From NCBI GenBank assembly GCA_035532275.1, contig DATKRG010000269.1, positions 1 to 64,000 on the forward strand: a stretch of 64,000 bases of DNA, given 5' to 3'. A program made the translations under genes and the position numbers. Positions 45,859 to 55,755 of the stretch are shown one piece after another. The DNA is from UBA9676 sp035532275 (lineage in GTDB: Bacteria > Actinomycetota > Actinomycetes > Streptosporangiales > Streptosporangiaceae). The notes below the pieces were generated by a model that was not told where the DNA came from, did no database searches, and was given only the letters and a program-made list of their open reading frames with translations. Within the stretch, counting starts at the first letter, position 1, and each line of letters begins with the position of its first letter.

Positions 45859-46940
45859 CCGCCGAACACCCGCCAGCCGCCGGGCTGGACCCATCGGAGC
45901 CGGTCCCGCCCGGGGCAGCGGCTCCCGGGGCAGCGCCGCCCGGGGCAGCGCCGCCCGCCGCCTTCCCAGCCCCGTCCCTGGCGCCTGCAGGACCGGACCT
46001 GCGGGCAGCCCTGGAGGCGGTCAGGGCCGAGGTCGGCAAGGCGGTCGTCGGCCAGGACCCGGTGATCACCGGGCTGGTGATCTGCCTGCTCTGCCGGGGC
46101 CACGTGCTGCTCGAAGGCGTCCCCGGGGTCGCCAAGACCCTGCTGGTCCGCGCCCTCGCCGGGGCGCTGTCGCTGCGCAGCACCCGGGTCCAGTTCACGG
46201 CCGACCTCATGCCCGGGGACGTGACCGGCTCGCTGATCTACGACGCCAGGACGGCCCAGTTCCAGTTCCGGGAGGGGCCGGTGTTCACCAACCTGCTGCT
46301 CGCGGACGAGGTCAACCGGACCCCGCCCAAGACCCAGGCGGCGCTGCTGGAGGCGATGGAGGAACGCCAGGTCTCGGTGGAGGGAACCCCCCGCCCGCTG
46401 CCGGAGCCGTTCCTGGTCGCCGCCACCCAGAACCCCATCGAGTACGAGGGCACCTACCCGCTGCCGGAGGCACAGCTGGACCGGTTCCTGGTCAAGCTGA
46501 CCGTGCCGGTGCCCGCCCGTGAGGATGAGATCTCCGTGCTCACCCGGCACGCGGACGGGTTCGACCCCGGTGATCTGGCCGCGGCCGGGATCAGGCCGGT
46601 CGCCGGTGCGGCCGACCTGGCGGCGGCCAGGGCGGCGGTGCAGCAGGTCCGGATCGCACCCGAGGTCACCGGCTACATCGTGGACCTGGCCCGGGCAACC
46701 CGGCAGTCCCCGTCGCTGCGGCTCGGCGTGTCCCCCCGCGGCGCGACCGCACTGCAGGCGGCCAGCCGGGCCTGGGCCTGGCTGGCGGGCCGGGACTACG
46801 TGATTCCCGACGACGTCAAGGCGCTGGCCCGGCCGGCCCTGCGGCACCGGGTGCAGCTGCGGCCGGAGGCCGAGCTGGAGGGAGCCACGGCCGACGGCGT
46901 GCTGGACGCGGTGCTCGGCTCGGTGCCGGTACCGCGATGA
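45855..46940 (+). CDS. MoxR-family AAA+ ATPase
   Basis: A 361-residue chaperone-like ATPase. After an Ala/Pro-rich leader of about 45 residues come VVGQDPVITGLVICLL, Walker A GVPGVAKT, the MoxR segment RVQFTADLMPGDVTGS, Walker B LLLADEVNRTPPKTQAALL (in part) with MEERQVSVEG, sensor 1 ATQNPIEYEGTYPLPEAQLD (in part), and the lid domain. MoxR ATPases act with von-Willebrand-like proteins, here DUF58, to mature or insert partner complexes. GTG 45855 overlaps the DUF4350 stop (GTGA) and its stop overlaps the DUF58 start (ATGA). Confidence 0.93.
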   Translation: MTAEHPPAAGLDPSEPVPPGAAAPGAAPPGAAPPAAFPAPSLAPAGPDLRAALEAVRAEVGKAVVGQDPVITGLVICLLCRGHVLLEGVPGVAKTLLVRALAGALSLRSTRVQFTADLMPGDVTGSLIYDARTAQFQFREGPVFTNLLLADEVNRTPPKTQAALLEAMEERQVSVEGTPRPLPEPFLVAATQNPIEYEGTYPLPEAQLDRFLVKLTVPVPAREDEISVLTRHADGFDPGDLAAAGIRPVAGAADLAAARAAVQQVRIAPEVTGYIVDLARATRQSPSLRLGVSPRGATALQAASRAWAWLAGRDYVIPDDVKALARPALRHRVQLRPEAELEGATADGVLDAVLGSVPVPR

Positions 46941-48229
46941 CGCTGACCGGGCGGGCGGCGCTCGCGGCCCTGACCGGGACCCTGGTCATCCTGGCCTTCC
47001 GCGACGTGGCCGCGGTGGTGGCCGTGAACGCGCTGCTGGCGGCGGCGATCGCGGCCGACCTGGCCCTGGCCGCCCCGGCGGGCCGGCTGACGCTGACCCG
47101 GGCCGGGGAGACCAAGGTGCTGCTCGGCCAGAGCGTGCCGGTCTACCTGACCGTTGCCAACCCCGGCCGCCGCACGCTGCGCGCCAGCATCCGCGACGCC
47201 TGGCAGCCCAGCGCCGGCGCGGACCCGCACCATGTGCGGGTCGCCATCCCGCCCGGCGGGCAGGCCGTCCTGACCACCACGCTCACCCCGGACCGGCGCG
47301 GCGACAAGCCGGCGGCGGCGGTGACGATCCGCTCGCTGGGGCCGTTCGGGCTGGCCGCGCGCCAGGCCAGGCGGACCGCGCCCTGGTCGGTGCGGGTGCT
47401 GCCGCCGTTCGCCAGCAGGCGGCACCTGCCGGAGAAACTGTCCCGGCTGCGCCAGCTGGACGGGCAGCACCGGGCGCTGCTGCGCGGGCAGGGCAGCGAG
47501 TTCGACTCCCTGCGCGAGTACGTGATCGGCGACGACGTCAGGTCCATCGACTGGCGGGCCGCCGCCCGCCGCGGGGATGTGATGGTGCGCACCTGGCGGC
47601 CCGAACGCGACCGCCGCATCCTGGCCGTGCTCGACACCGGCCGCACCTCGGCGGGCCGGGTCGGCGGTGTGCCCCGGCTGGACACCGCCATGGACGCGAC
47701 ACTGCTGCTCACCGCGCTGGCCACGCGGGCAGGCGACCGGATCGACTTCCTGGCATTCGACCGGCGGGTCCGGGCCAGGGTCGTGGGGGCCTCACGTTCT
47801 GCTGTGCTGTCCGCCGTCACCAGCGCGATGGCGGCCATCGAACCCGAGCTGGTGGAGACCGACGCCGCGGCCCTGGCCAGCGCAGCGCTCACCACCGCCC
47901 GCCACCGCAGCCTGATCGTCATGCTGACCGACCTGAACCCGGCCGCGGTGGAGGACGGGCTGCTCCCCGCCCTGCCGCTGCTGGCCGCCCGCAACCAGGT
48001 GCTGGTCGCGGCGGTCGCCGACCCGGCGCTGGCGGACATGGCCGCGGGCCGCGCCGGCGCCGCGCAGGTGTACGGCGCAGCCGCGGCCGAGCAGGCCCGG
48101 GCGGACCGGGCGCGGGTCAGCGCCCTGCTGCAGCGGCACGGTGCGCAGGTGGTGGACGCGCCGCCGGGCAAGCTGCCGTCCGCGCTCGCCGACGCCTACC
48201 TGGAGCTGAAGGCGGCCGGGCGGCTGTGA
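46937..48229 (+). CDS. DUF58 domain (von Willebrand factor A-like) protein
   Basis: A 430-residue membrane-anchored protein. Two closely spaced N-terminal helices (about 8-46) are followed by a beta-sandwich region and the DUF58 signature GSEFDSLREYVIGDDVRSID with WRAAARRGDVMVRTW. The VWA-like domain then begins with ILAVLDTGRT, a MIDAS-like DxGRT in place of DxSxS. The RPERDR segment and LIVMLTDLNP complete the fold. It is the usual partner of the MoxR ATPase encoded just before it, with an ATGA overlap. Confidence 0.92.
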   Translation: MTLTGRAALAALTGTLVILAFRDVAAVVAVNALLAAAIAADLALAAPAGRLTLTRAGETKVLLGQSVPVYLTVANPGRRTLRASIRDAWQPSAGADPHHVRVAIPPGGQAVLTTTLTPDRRGDKPAAAVTIRSLGPFGLAARQARRTAPWSVRVLPPFASRRHLPEKLSRLRQLDGQHRALLRGQGSEFDSLREYVIGDDVRSIDWRAAARRGDVMVRTWRPERDRRILAVLDTGRTSAGRVGGVPRLDTAMDATLLLTALATRAGDRIDFLAFDRRVRARVVGASRSAVLSAVTSAMAAIEPELVETDAAALASAALTTARHRSLIVMLTDLNPAAVEDGLLPALPLLAARNQVLVAAVADPALADMAAGRAGAAQVYGAAAAEQARADRARVSALLQRHGAQVVDAPPGKLPSALADAYLELKAAGRL

Positions 48230-48260
48230 CGGCAGGCTGCCGGGCGGCGGTGACCGGGGC

Positions 48261-49256
48261 TCAGCCGCTGACCGGCGCGAGCGCGGGCGCGTCCGGCATG
48301 TCCGCGGTCAGCCCGGCCGCCGCGGCGCGCCGCCCCGCCGCGATCACGTAGGCCAGGAACAGGCACTCGGCGGCCCCGCCGATGCCGATCCGCGCCCAGG
48401 TGGGAAGCGGCGACGGGGTGACGAAGGCCTCGATGATGCCCGAGACGAGCAGCACCACCACCAGGCCCAGCACGATGGCCACCGAGGCTCTGCCCTCCTC
48501 GGCGAGCGCCTGCCCGCGCGGCCGGGGGCCAGGGTCGATCACTGTCCAGCCCAGCCGCAGGCCGGTCGCTGCCGCCAGGAACACGGCCGACAGCTCCAGC
48601 ATCCCGTGCGGCAGGATCAGCGCGAAGAACAGCACCCCCTTGCCGTGCACGATCATCAGCGCACCGGCGACACCGAGGTTGGCGGCGTTGGCCAGCATGA
48701 ACAGGATCGTGGGTATCCCTAGCAGGATCCCGAAGATCAGCGACTCGGCCGCGAGCCAGGCGTTGTGCGTCCACACCTGCGCCGCGAAGGCGGGCGCCGC
48801 GTACTGCGAGTAGTAGCCCTGGAACTGCTGGTTCACCAGCTTGCGGACCACCGACCTGGGCAGCAGGGCCGCCTGGACAGCGGGCGAGCGCGCGACCCAC
48901 CAGCCGATCAGGACGGCAACCAGCAGCGAGCCGAGCGCGGTGGCCAGCCACCACCAGCGGGCACGGTAGGCCATCAGCGGGAACGTGACGAGCGCGAACC
49001 TGCCGACGATGCCCCACTCGGAGGCGTACGCGCCGGTCACCGCCGCCCGTGCCCGGGCGACCCGGCCGGACAGCGCCGCCACCAGGACGGGGTCATGGCC
49101 CGCCGACCGCACCGCCGACAGGTGGGTCGTGGTCCGCTGGTAGAGCGTGACCAGCTCGTCGATCTCGGCACCGGACAGCCGGCGCCGCCGCTTCACCAGC
49201 GTGTCCAGCCGCTTCCACTCGCCCTGGTGCGCGGCCACATAGGCGTCGACGTCCAC
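48261..49256 (-). CDS. SpoIIM-like (stage II sporulation protein M family) membrane protein
   Basis: A 331-residue protein with a soluble N-terminus of about 95 residues (WKRLDTLVKRRRRLSGAEID, ELVTLYQRTTTHLSAVRSAG) and about six helices. QFQGYYSQYAAPAFAAQVWTHN, ANAANLGVAG and ILPHGMLELSAVFLAAATGL are signatures of the SpoIIM/DUF95 family. It is convergent with DUF58 and divergent from RDD, the usual actinobacterial arrangement of this module. The family name comes from Bacillus engulfment; a sporulation role should not be assumed. GTG 49256 follows a -10 box by 6 nt. Confidence 0.9.
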   Translation of the reverse strand: MDVDAYVAAHQGEWKRLDTLVKRRRRLSGAEIDELVTLYQRTTTHLSAVRSAGHDPVLVAALSGRVARARAAVTGAYASEWGIVGRFALVTFPLMAYRARWWWLATALGSLLVAVLIGWWVARSPAVQAALLPRSVVRKLVNQQFQGYYSQYAAPAFAAQVWTHNAWLAAESLIFGILLGIPTILFMLANAANLGVAGALMIVHGKGVLFFALILPHGMLELSAVFLAAATGLRLGWTVIDPGPRPRGQALAEEGRASVAIVLGLVVVLLVSGIIEAFVTPSPLPTWARIGIGGAAECLFLAYVIAAGRRAAAAGLTADMPDAPALAPVSG

Positions 49257-49262
49257 GGCAGG

Positions 49263-49268
49263 AGACTA
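49263..49268 (-). promoter_or_regulatory. -10 box of a probable leaderless transcript (SpoIIM-like gene)
   Basis: On the minus strand TAGTCT lies 6 nt before the GTG at 49256. There is no Shine-Dalgarno in the gap. Confidence 0.4.
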
Positions 49269-49320
49269 CTGCGCCGGCGGGGGTTAGCCTTAGCCGGAAA
49301 CTCAGATGGACGGAGACAAC

Positions 49321-50280
49321 GTGGCCGAGGTCGTCACCGGCGAGGCTGTCGTCCTTGAGGTGCCGTGCGCCCGGTTCCCCAGCCGGGTGATCGCCCTGTT
49401 CATCGACCTGGTGATCCAGTTCGTGCTGATCGGGATCCTGCTGGGAATCGTCGGGGCCAGCGCGGGCGGCAGCGGCCTCGACGCGGCCGCGGTGGCCGCC
49501 CTGGTGCTCACGGTCCTCGTGCTGGTGCTGATCGGCTACCCGATCACCTGGGAGACGGCGACCCGGGGCAGGTCGCCCGGCAAGTTCGCGCTCGGCCTGC
49601 GGGTGGTCGGCGACGACGGCAGCCCGGAGCGGTTCCGGCAGGCCCTGGTCCGCGGGCTCGCCACGGTGGTCGACTTCTGGTTCCCGCCGTTTTTCGGCGT
49701 CCCCGCGCTCGTCTGCTCCCTGCTGTCGGACCGGGGCAAGCGCCTCGGCGACGTCTTCGCTGGCACGTTCGTCATCCAGCAGCGGCTGCCGGCCCGGCGG
49801 GGCGCAGCGGCCCAGCCGCCCGCGATGCCACCCGAACTGGCCGCCTGGGCCTCCGGCCTGGAACTGTCCGGGCTGACCGACGCCAGCGCCGCCATGGCCC
49901 GCCGGTATCTGGCCCGCCTGGCCGAACTCACCCCCGACGCCCGGGCCGAACTCGGCGAGCGGATCGCCGCCACCGTCAGGGGGCAGGTCGGGCCGCCACC
50001 CCCGCCGGGCACGCCGGTGCCGGCCTACCTGGGCGCCGTGCTGGCCGAACGGCACCGGCGGGAGCACGCCCGGCTCATGCCGCCCGGCTGGTCCCCGGTG
50101 CCCGCATCCGCACCCGCACCCGCACCCGCATCCGCACCCGCGCCGGTACCGGGCACGGCATGGACCTGGGCAGCATGGGAAGGGGAGGGAGCACGGCAGG
50201 GCCTGCCAGGCGAGCCCAGCGAGCCTGGCGCGTCAGCCGAGCAACCCGCCAGGGCCACGGGATTCGTTCCGCCGCAATGA
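49321..50280 (+). CDS. RDD-family membrane protein
   Basis: A 319-residue protein. The RDD domain starts with PCARFPSRVIALFIDLVIQF (Arg and Asp at the expected places), has a second helix (VAALVLTVLVLVLIGYPITWE) and TRGRSPGKFALGLRVV, and ends at LVCSLLSDRGKRLGDVFAGT. A hydrophilic C-terminal part of about 170 residues follows, with a hexamer-encoded (AP)n tract. GTG 49321 has CGGAG 7 nt upstream; an ATG at 49306 is possible. It is divergent from the SpoIIM-like gene and belongs to the MoxR/DUF58 module. The function is unknown. Confidence 0.88.
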   Translation: MAEVVTGEAVVLEVPCARFPSRVIALFIDLVIQFVLIGILLGIVGASAGGSGLDAAAVAALVLTVLVLVLIGYPITWETATRGRSPGKFALGLRVVGDDGSPERFRQALVRGLATVVDFWFPPFFGVPALVCSLLSDRGKRLGDVFAGTFVIQQRLPARRGAAAQPPAMPPELAAWASGLELSGLTDASAAMARRYLARLAELTPDARAELGERIAATVRGQVGPPPPPGTPVPAYLGAVLAERHRREHARLMPPGWSPVPASAPAPAPASAPAPVPGTAWTWAAWEGEGARQGLPGEPSEPGASAEQPARATGFVPPQ

Positions 50281-50325
50281 CCTGACAAGCACCGGCACCG
50301 GACCCGCCTGCCAAGGACGCTGCCC

Positions 50326-51474
50326 ATGCACGAAGACCCCTGCACCGCCCCGGCGGTGCGCGACCACCCGGCCGGGCCCGCCCCGGGACGCCAGGCCGGC
50401 CCGGCGACCGCTGAACCGCCCGCCCCGGCGGTCACCCCAGCGGCCCGGCGGCGCTGGCCACGGGTGGCAGCGGCGGTGCTGGCCGCGAGCGTGATCATCG
50501 GCGCGATCGTGGTGGGCCGCCACACGCTGGTCCACTCACTCGCCTCGCTCGGCAGTCTCGACGTCGGCTGGTTCTTGCTGGCTGTCCTCTTCGAATGCGT
50601 GTCGCTCACCGCGTTCGGGCTCAGCCGGCGGCGGCTGCTGCGCGCCGACGGCCACCAGGCCGACTTCGGGTCGGTGATGGCGATCACCTACGCGGGGAAC
50701 GCGCTGTCGATGTCGGTGCCCTTCGCCGGCGCCCAGCTGGCGGCCTTCTTCTCGTACCGGCAGTTCCGGCGCCGCGGCCTCGACCCGGCGCTCACCGGCT
50801 GGGCGCTGGGCGTCTCGGCTATCGCCTCGTCCTCCGCGCTCGCCCTCATCCTCATCGCCGGGGCACTGGCGGGCGGCGCCCCCCTGGCCACGCTGGCCGG
50901 TTTCGCCGCGGCGGCGGTGTTCGCCCTGCCGGCGGTGACCGTCCTGCTGGCACTGCGGTACCCGCGGGCGCGTGCGGTCGCCAACCGGGCACTGGCCTGG
51001 CTGGTCCGCCAGGCCCGGCGGGTAGTCCGCAAGCCGGGAGTCGACCCGGCCGACCTGGACGCGTTCCTCACCCGGCTGGCCAGCATCCGGCTCGGGTGGC
51101 CGCGGTACGCGGAGGTGTTCGGGCTGGCGGTGGTGAACTGGCTGGCCGACTGTGCGTGCCTTGCCTGCGCGATCCGCGCCACCGGTGCGCCGGTCCCCTG
51201 GCACGGCCTGATCCTGGCCTACGGGGCTGGCGCCGCGGCGGGCAGCACCGGGATCACCCCGGGCGGGTTCGGCCTGGTCGAGGTGACGCTCACCGCCGCG
51301 CTGGTGGCGGCCGGGATGACCACGCCCCGGGCGCTGACCGCCGTCCTCGCCTACCGGCTGGTCAACTTCTGGCTGATCCTGCTCGGCGGCGGGATCGCGA
51401 TGGTCGTGCTGACCAGGGCCCGGGACAGCCGGATCCGCCGCTACCCCCGCCGGGAGGGGCCGCGGCAGGGCTAG
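50326..51474 (+). CDS. Lysylphosphatidylglycerol synthase transmembrane-region family protein
   Basis: A 382-residue membrane protein with about eight helices of the LPG_synthase_TM (UPF0104, AglD-like) fold. Signatures are SLGSLDVGWFLLAVLFECVS (with the two-helix start), FGSVMAITYAGNALSMSVPFAG (in part: YAGNALSMSVPFAG), STGITPGGFGLVEVTLTAAL and the final AYRLVNFWLILLGGGIAM. The catalytic GNAT domain of MprF is absent, so it is a stand-alone flippase-like or accessory protein. It lies 45 bp after the RDD gene on the same strand. Confidence 0.88.
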   Translation: MHEDPCTAPAVRDHPAGPAPGRQAGPATAEPPAPAVTPAARRRWPRVAAAVLAASVIIGAIVVGRHTLVHSLASLGSLDVGWFLLAVLFECVSLTAFGLSRRRLLRADGHQADFGSVMAITYAGNALSMSVPFAGAQLAAFFSYRQFRRRGLDPALTGWALGVSAIASSSALALILIAGALAGGAPLATLAGFAAAAVFALPAVTVLLALRYPRARAVANRALAWLVRQARRVVRKPGVDPADLDAFLTRLASIRLGWPRYAEVFGLAVVNWLADCACLACAIRATGAPVPWHGLILAYGAGAAAGSTGITPGGFGLVEVTLTAALVAAGMTTPRALTAVLAYRLVNFWLILLGGGIAMVVLTRARDSRIRRYPRREGPRQG

Positions 51475-51487
51475 CCGCCGGGCTGGG

Positions 51488-52762
51488 TCAGGCGCCCTGG
51501 CGCCAGGAGCTCAGGTATTCCTGCTGGGCCGCGGTCAGGGTGTCGATCCGCGCCCCGGAGGACTCCAGGGTCAGCCTGGCGATCTGCTCGTCGATCTCGG
51601 CGGGGACCGGGTGGACGCCGGCCGCCAGGGCGGCCTCGCCGGCGGCCAGCCAGCCGAGCACGAGTGCCTGGCCGGCGAAGGACACGTCCATCACCTGCGG
51701 CGGGTTCCCCTCGGCCGCGACCAGGTTCACCACCCGTCCCTCGGCCAGCAGCAGCAGCCGGCGGCCGTCGCTGAGCAGGTACTCGTCGGTGTGCGGGCGC
51801 ACGTCCCGGGTGATCTTCACCGCTGCCTCGGCCAGCGCGCGGATGTCGATCTCGGCGTCGAAGTGCCCGGCGTTGGCCAGGATGGCGCCGTCCCGCAGGG
51901 CGGGCAGGTGCCCGGCCGTGATCACGTCCCGGGACCCGGTGGCGGTGATGAACACCTCACCCGCGGGCGCCGCCTGCGCCATCGGCTGCACCCGGAACCC
52001 GCGCAGCACCGCTTCCAGTGCCCGCACCGGGTCGACCTCGGTGACGATGACCTGTGCGCTGAGCCCCCGGGCCGCCTCCGCGATGCCACGCCCGCAGGCG
52101 CCGTAACCGGCCACCACCACCACCCGGCCGGCCAGCAGGGTGTTGGTGGCCCGCAGCACGCCGTCGATGACCGACTGCCCGGTGCCGCAGGTGTTGTCGA
52201 ACATGCGCTTGGTGGTGGTCATGTCGGTGGCCACCATCGGGAAGGCCAGCGCCCCCTCCTGCGCCATCCGGCGCAGCCTGACCACCCCGCTGGCGGTGGA
52301 CTCACAGCCGCCGCGCACCGCCGCGAGCAGTTCGGGGCGCTGGGCGTGCAGGGTGTTCACCAGGTCGCCACCGTCGTCGATGACCAGGTCCGGGCCGCAG
52401 TCGAGCGCCCGGTGGATGTGCTCGTCGTAGGTGAGCTGGTCCACCCCGGCCCGGGCGAACACCGCCGCGCCAGCGGCGGCCAGGGCGGCGGCGACGTCGT
52501 CCTGGGTGGACAGCGGGTTGGAGGCGGCCAGGAACACCCGCGCCCCGCCCGCGTGCAGCGCGTTCACCAGGCCCGCCGTCTCGGCCGTGACATGCAGGCA
52601 GGCCGCGACGGTGAGCCCGGCGAACGGCCGCTGCGCCGCGAACCGGTCGGCGATCAGGCGCAGCACCGGCATGCCCCGCCGCGCCCAGTCGATCCGGGCC
52701 CGTCCCGCCTCGGCCAGCCCCGGGTCGGCGATGTCGGCGGGCAGGCCCGCGCTGGCCGTCAT
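51488..52762 (-). CDS. Short-form adenosylhomocysteinase paralogue
   Basis: A 424-residue SAH-hydrolase-like protein encoded 3 nt after ahcY. It has CLHVTAETAGL, NPLSTQDDV, IDDGGDLV, GGCESTASGV, TKRMFDNTCGTGQS, the NAD motif VAGYGACGRGIA and AGHFDAEID. It lacks the roughly 40-residue insert and the KPDHYRY tail of AhcY, and has Thr where AhcY has Cys after DNxYG, as in archaeal/Thermotoga-type enzymes. The usual GHP before the adenine site is GNP. The catalytic Lys and Asp (TKRMFDN) are kept. It may hydrolyse SAH or a related nucleoside thioether such as S-inosylhomocysteine; this is inference. Confidence 0.88.
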   Translation of the reverse strand: MTASAGLPADIADPGLAEAGRARIDWARRGMPVLRLIADRFAAQRPFAGLTVAACLHVTAETAGLVNALHAGGARVFLAASNPLSTQDDVAAALAAAGAAVFARAGVDQLTYDEHIHRALDCGPDLVIDDGGDLVNTLHAQRPELLAAVRGGCESTASGVVRLRRMAQEGALAFPMVATDMTTTKRMFDNTCGTGQSVIDGVLRATNTLLAGRVVVVAGYGACGRGIAEAARGLSAQVIVTEVDPVRALEAVLRGFRVQPMAQAAPAGEVFITATGSRDVITAGHLPALRDGAILANAGHFDAEIDIRALAEAAVKITRDVRPHTDEYLLSDGRRLLLLAEGRVVNLVAAEGNPPQVMDVSFAGQALVLGWLAAGEAALAAGVHPVPAEIDEQIARLTLESSGARIDTLTAAQQEYLSSWRQGA

Positions 52763-52765
52763 CGC

Positions 52766-54211
<1,446 letters not shown>

Positions 54212-54289
54212 GTCCACTCCTGTCGTGAGGGCGCGCTGACACCTCGACCGTATGGGAAGACCGGCGCCCTGCGCACGCGATGGGGGGTG

Positions 54290-54313
54290 TTCTTGACACA
54301 AGAATGTTAGATT
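54290..54313 (+). promoter_or_regulatory. MerR-gene promoter with 15-bp palindrome
   Basis: TTCTTG-ACA-CAAGAA (54290-54304) is a perfect inverted repeat just upstream of TAGATT (54308-54313), which ends 7 nt before the ATG at 54321. The palindrome is placed like an operator for the MerR protein; the transcript is probably leaderless. Confidence 0.5.
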
Positions 54314-54320
54314 CGGCTCC

Positions 54321-54719
54321 ATGCGCATCACGGAGGCCGCGCAGCGGCTCGGCACCTCACCCCGGATGCTCCGGTACCGGGACCTGCTCGGCTTGCTGCC
54401 GCCCGTCCGCGAGCCAGCCCGCGCCCGCCGCACCCCTTCCCACGGCCGGGCCCCCGCCCCCGGGCACCGGCGGTTCGGCGAGGACGACCTCGGCGCGATG
54501 GCACTGGCACTGGCGATGGAGCAGCGCTACGACATCAGCCCGGCTGCACTGGCGTTCGGCCTGCGGGTCCTGACCGAACCCCGGGTGCGGGCGGAGGTAG
54601 CCGAGCTCGGCCGCCGGATCGGGCGGATCGAGCCGCTGCCCGCCCGTGCGCTGGAGTTCGAGAAGGAACGGGCGCTGCGGCTGCTCAGCCTGGCTCCCCG
54701 CCGGCGGCCGGGAACCTAG
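54321..54719 (+). CDS. MerR-family transcriptional regulator
   Basis: A 132-residue protein. The MerR HTH is RITEAAQRLGTSPRMLRYRD with the following LLGLLPP, and the wing and helix GHRRFGEDDLGAMALALAME follow after a basic loop. There is no Cys-rich or drug-binding C-terminal domain; the last 40 residues form a helix (EVAELGRRIGRIEPL). Members of this short group sit beside housekeeping genes and their ligands are unknown. It is divergent from ahcY and may regulate itself and ahcY through the palindrome at 54290-54304. Confidence 0.88.
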   Translation: MRITEAAQRLGTSPRMLRYRDLLGLLPPVREPARARRTPSHGRAPAPGHRRFGEDDLGAMALALAMEQRYDISPAALAFGLRVLTEPRVRAEVAELGRRIGRIEPLPARALEFEKERALRLLSLAPRRRPGT

Positions 54720-54745
54720 GCGGACCGCGGCAGCCCGGCCGGCCG

Positions 54746-55699
54746 TCACCGGCGTGGGCGCCGTAACGGCCGCCGGCGGACCGCGCGGACCGCCGGGTCG
54801 GTCGCGTCCGCGCGGGATGCCTGATACAGGTCCGGCTCAAGATAGATCATCTCGGCGATCGGCACCGCGCTGCGGACCCGGCGCTCGGCCGCGTCGATGC
54901 CCGCCGCGATCACGTCGGCCCGGTCCGACCCGCGGACCGCGATCTTCGCCGCGACCAGCAGGCTCTCCGGTCCCATATGCAGGGTGCGGAGGTGGATCAC
55001 CCGCTCCACCTCGGCGCCTGCCTCCAGCGCGGCCACGATCGCCCGCTCCTCCTCGGCGCTGGCGGCCTCCCCGATGAGCAGGCTCTTCGTCTCGATCGCC
55101 AGGATCACCGCGACTGTGGCCAGCAGGGCACCGATCGCCAGCGAGCCGGCCCCGTCCCACACCTCGCTGCCGGTGATCACGGTCAGCGCCAGCGCCGCGC
55201 CGGCGAACATCAGCCCTATCAGCGCCGCGACGTCCTCGAGCAGCACCGCGGGGAGCTCGGGCGCCTTGGCCCGCCGGATGAACGCGAGCCAGCCATGCCG
55301 CCCACGGACCCGGTTCGACTCGTGGACAGCGGTCCGCAGCGAGAAGCTTTCCATCGCGACAGCGATCGCCAGCACGGCGAACGCGACCGCAGGCGACCGC
55401 ACGGGCTGCGGGTGGGTGATCTTGTGTACGCCCTCGTAGACCGAGAAGGCGGCGCCGCCGGTGAACAGCACGACCGCCACCACGAACGCGTAGAAGTACC
55501 GCTCGCGGCCGAACCCGAACGGGTGCTCCTCGGTCTGCGCGCGGCCCGCCCTGCTGCGCCCTATCAGCAGCAGCGCCTGGTTGCCGGTGTCAGCCACGGA
55601 GTGGACGGACTCGGCCAGCATGGAGGCAGACCCGGTGACCGCGAACGCGATGAATTTCGTGATCGCGATGCCCAGGTTCGCGGCGAGCGCCGCCAGCAC
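54746..55699 (-). CDS. Cation diffusion facilitator (CDF) family transporter
   Basis: From GTG 55699 the protein has 317 residues: six membrane helices and a C-terminal cytoplasmic domain. GSASMLAESVHSVADTGNQ holds the HxxxD metal site of helix 2, and EHPFGFGRERYFYAFVVAV is the loop before helix 3. The second metal pair (LEDVAALIGLMFAG) is in helix 5. It exports a divalent metal such as Zn2+ or Mn2+ against protons. Coding similarity seems to extend upstream to ATT 55741, with AGGAAG before it; see findings. It lies 15-57 bp after the SIS-domain gene. Confidence 0.9.
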   Translation of the reverse strand: MLAALAANLGIAITKFIAFAVTGSASMLAESVHSVADTGNQALLLIGRSRAGRAQTEEHPFGFGRERYFYAFVVAVVLFTGGAAFSVYEGVHKITHPQPVRSPAVAFAVLAIAVAMESFSLRTAVHESNRVRGRHGWLAFIRRAKAPELPAVLLEDVAALIGLMFAGAALALTVITGSEVWDGAGSLAIGALLATVAVILAIETKSLLIGEAASAEEERAIVAALEAGAEVERVIHLRTLHMGPESLLVAAKIAVRGSDRADVIAAGIDAAERRVRSAVPIAEMIYLEPDLYQASRADATDPAVRAVRRRPLRRPRR

Positions 55700-55755
55700 C
55701 GCCCGCAGACCGGCTGACCCGTGGCCGGAGTTGCTGCTAATGACCGAACCACTTC

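Noticed and set aside
54293..54313. TTGACA at 54293 as a -35 box for the MerR gene
   Set aside because: It lies only 9 nt from TAGATT, too close for a sigma factor; it is part of the palindrome.
54212..54320. SAH riboswitch upstream of ahcY
   Set aside because: The likely leader is about 30 nt, too short, and no matching stem-loops are visible.
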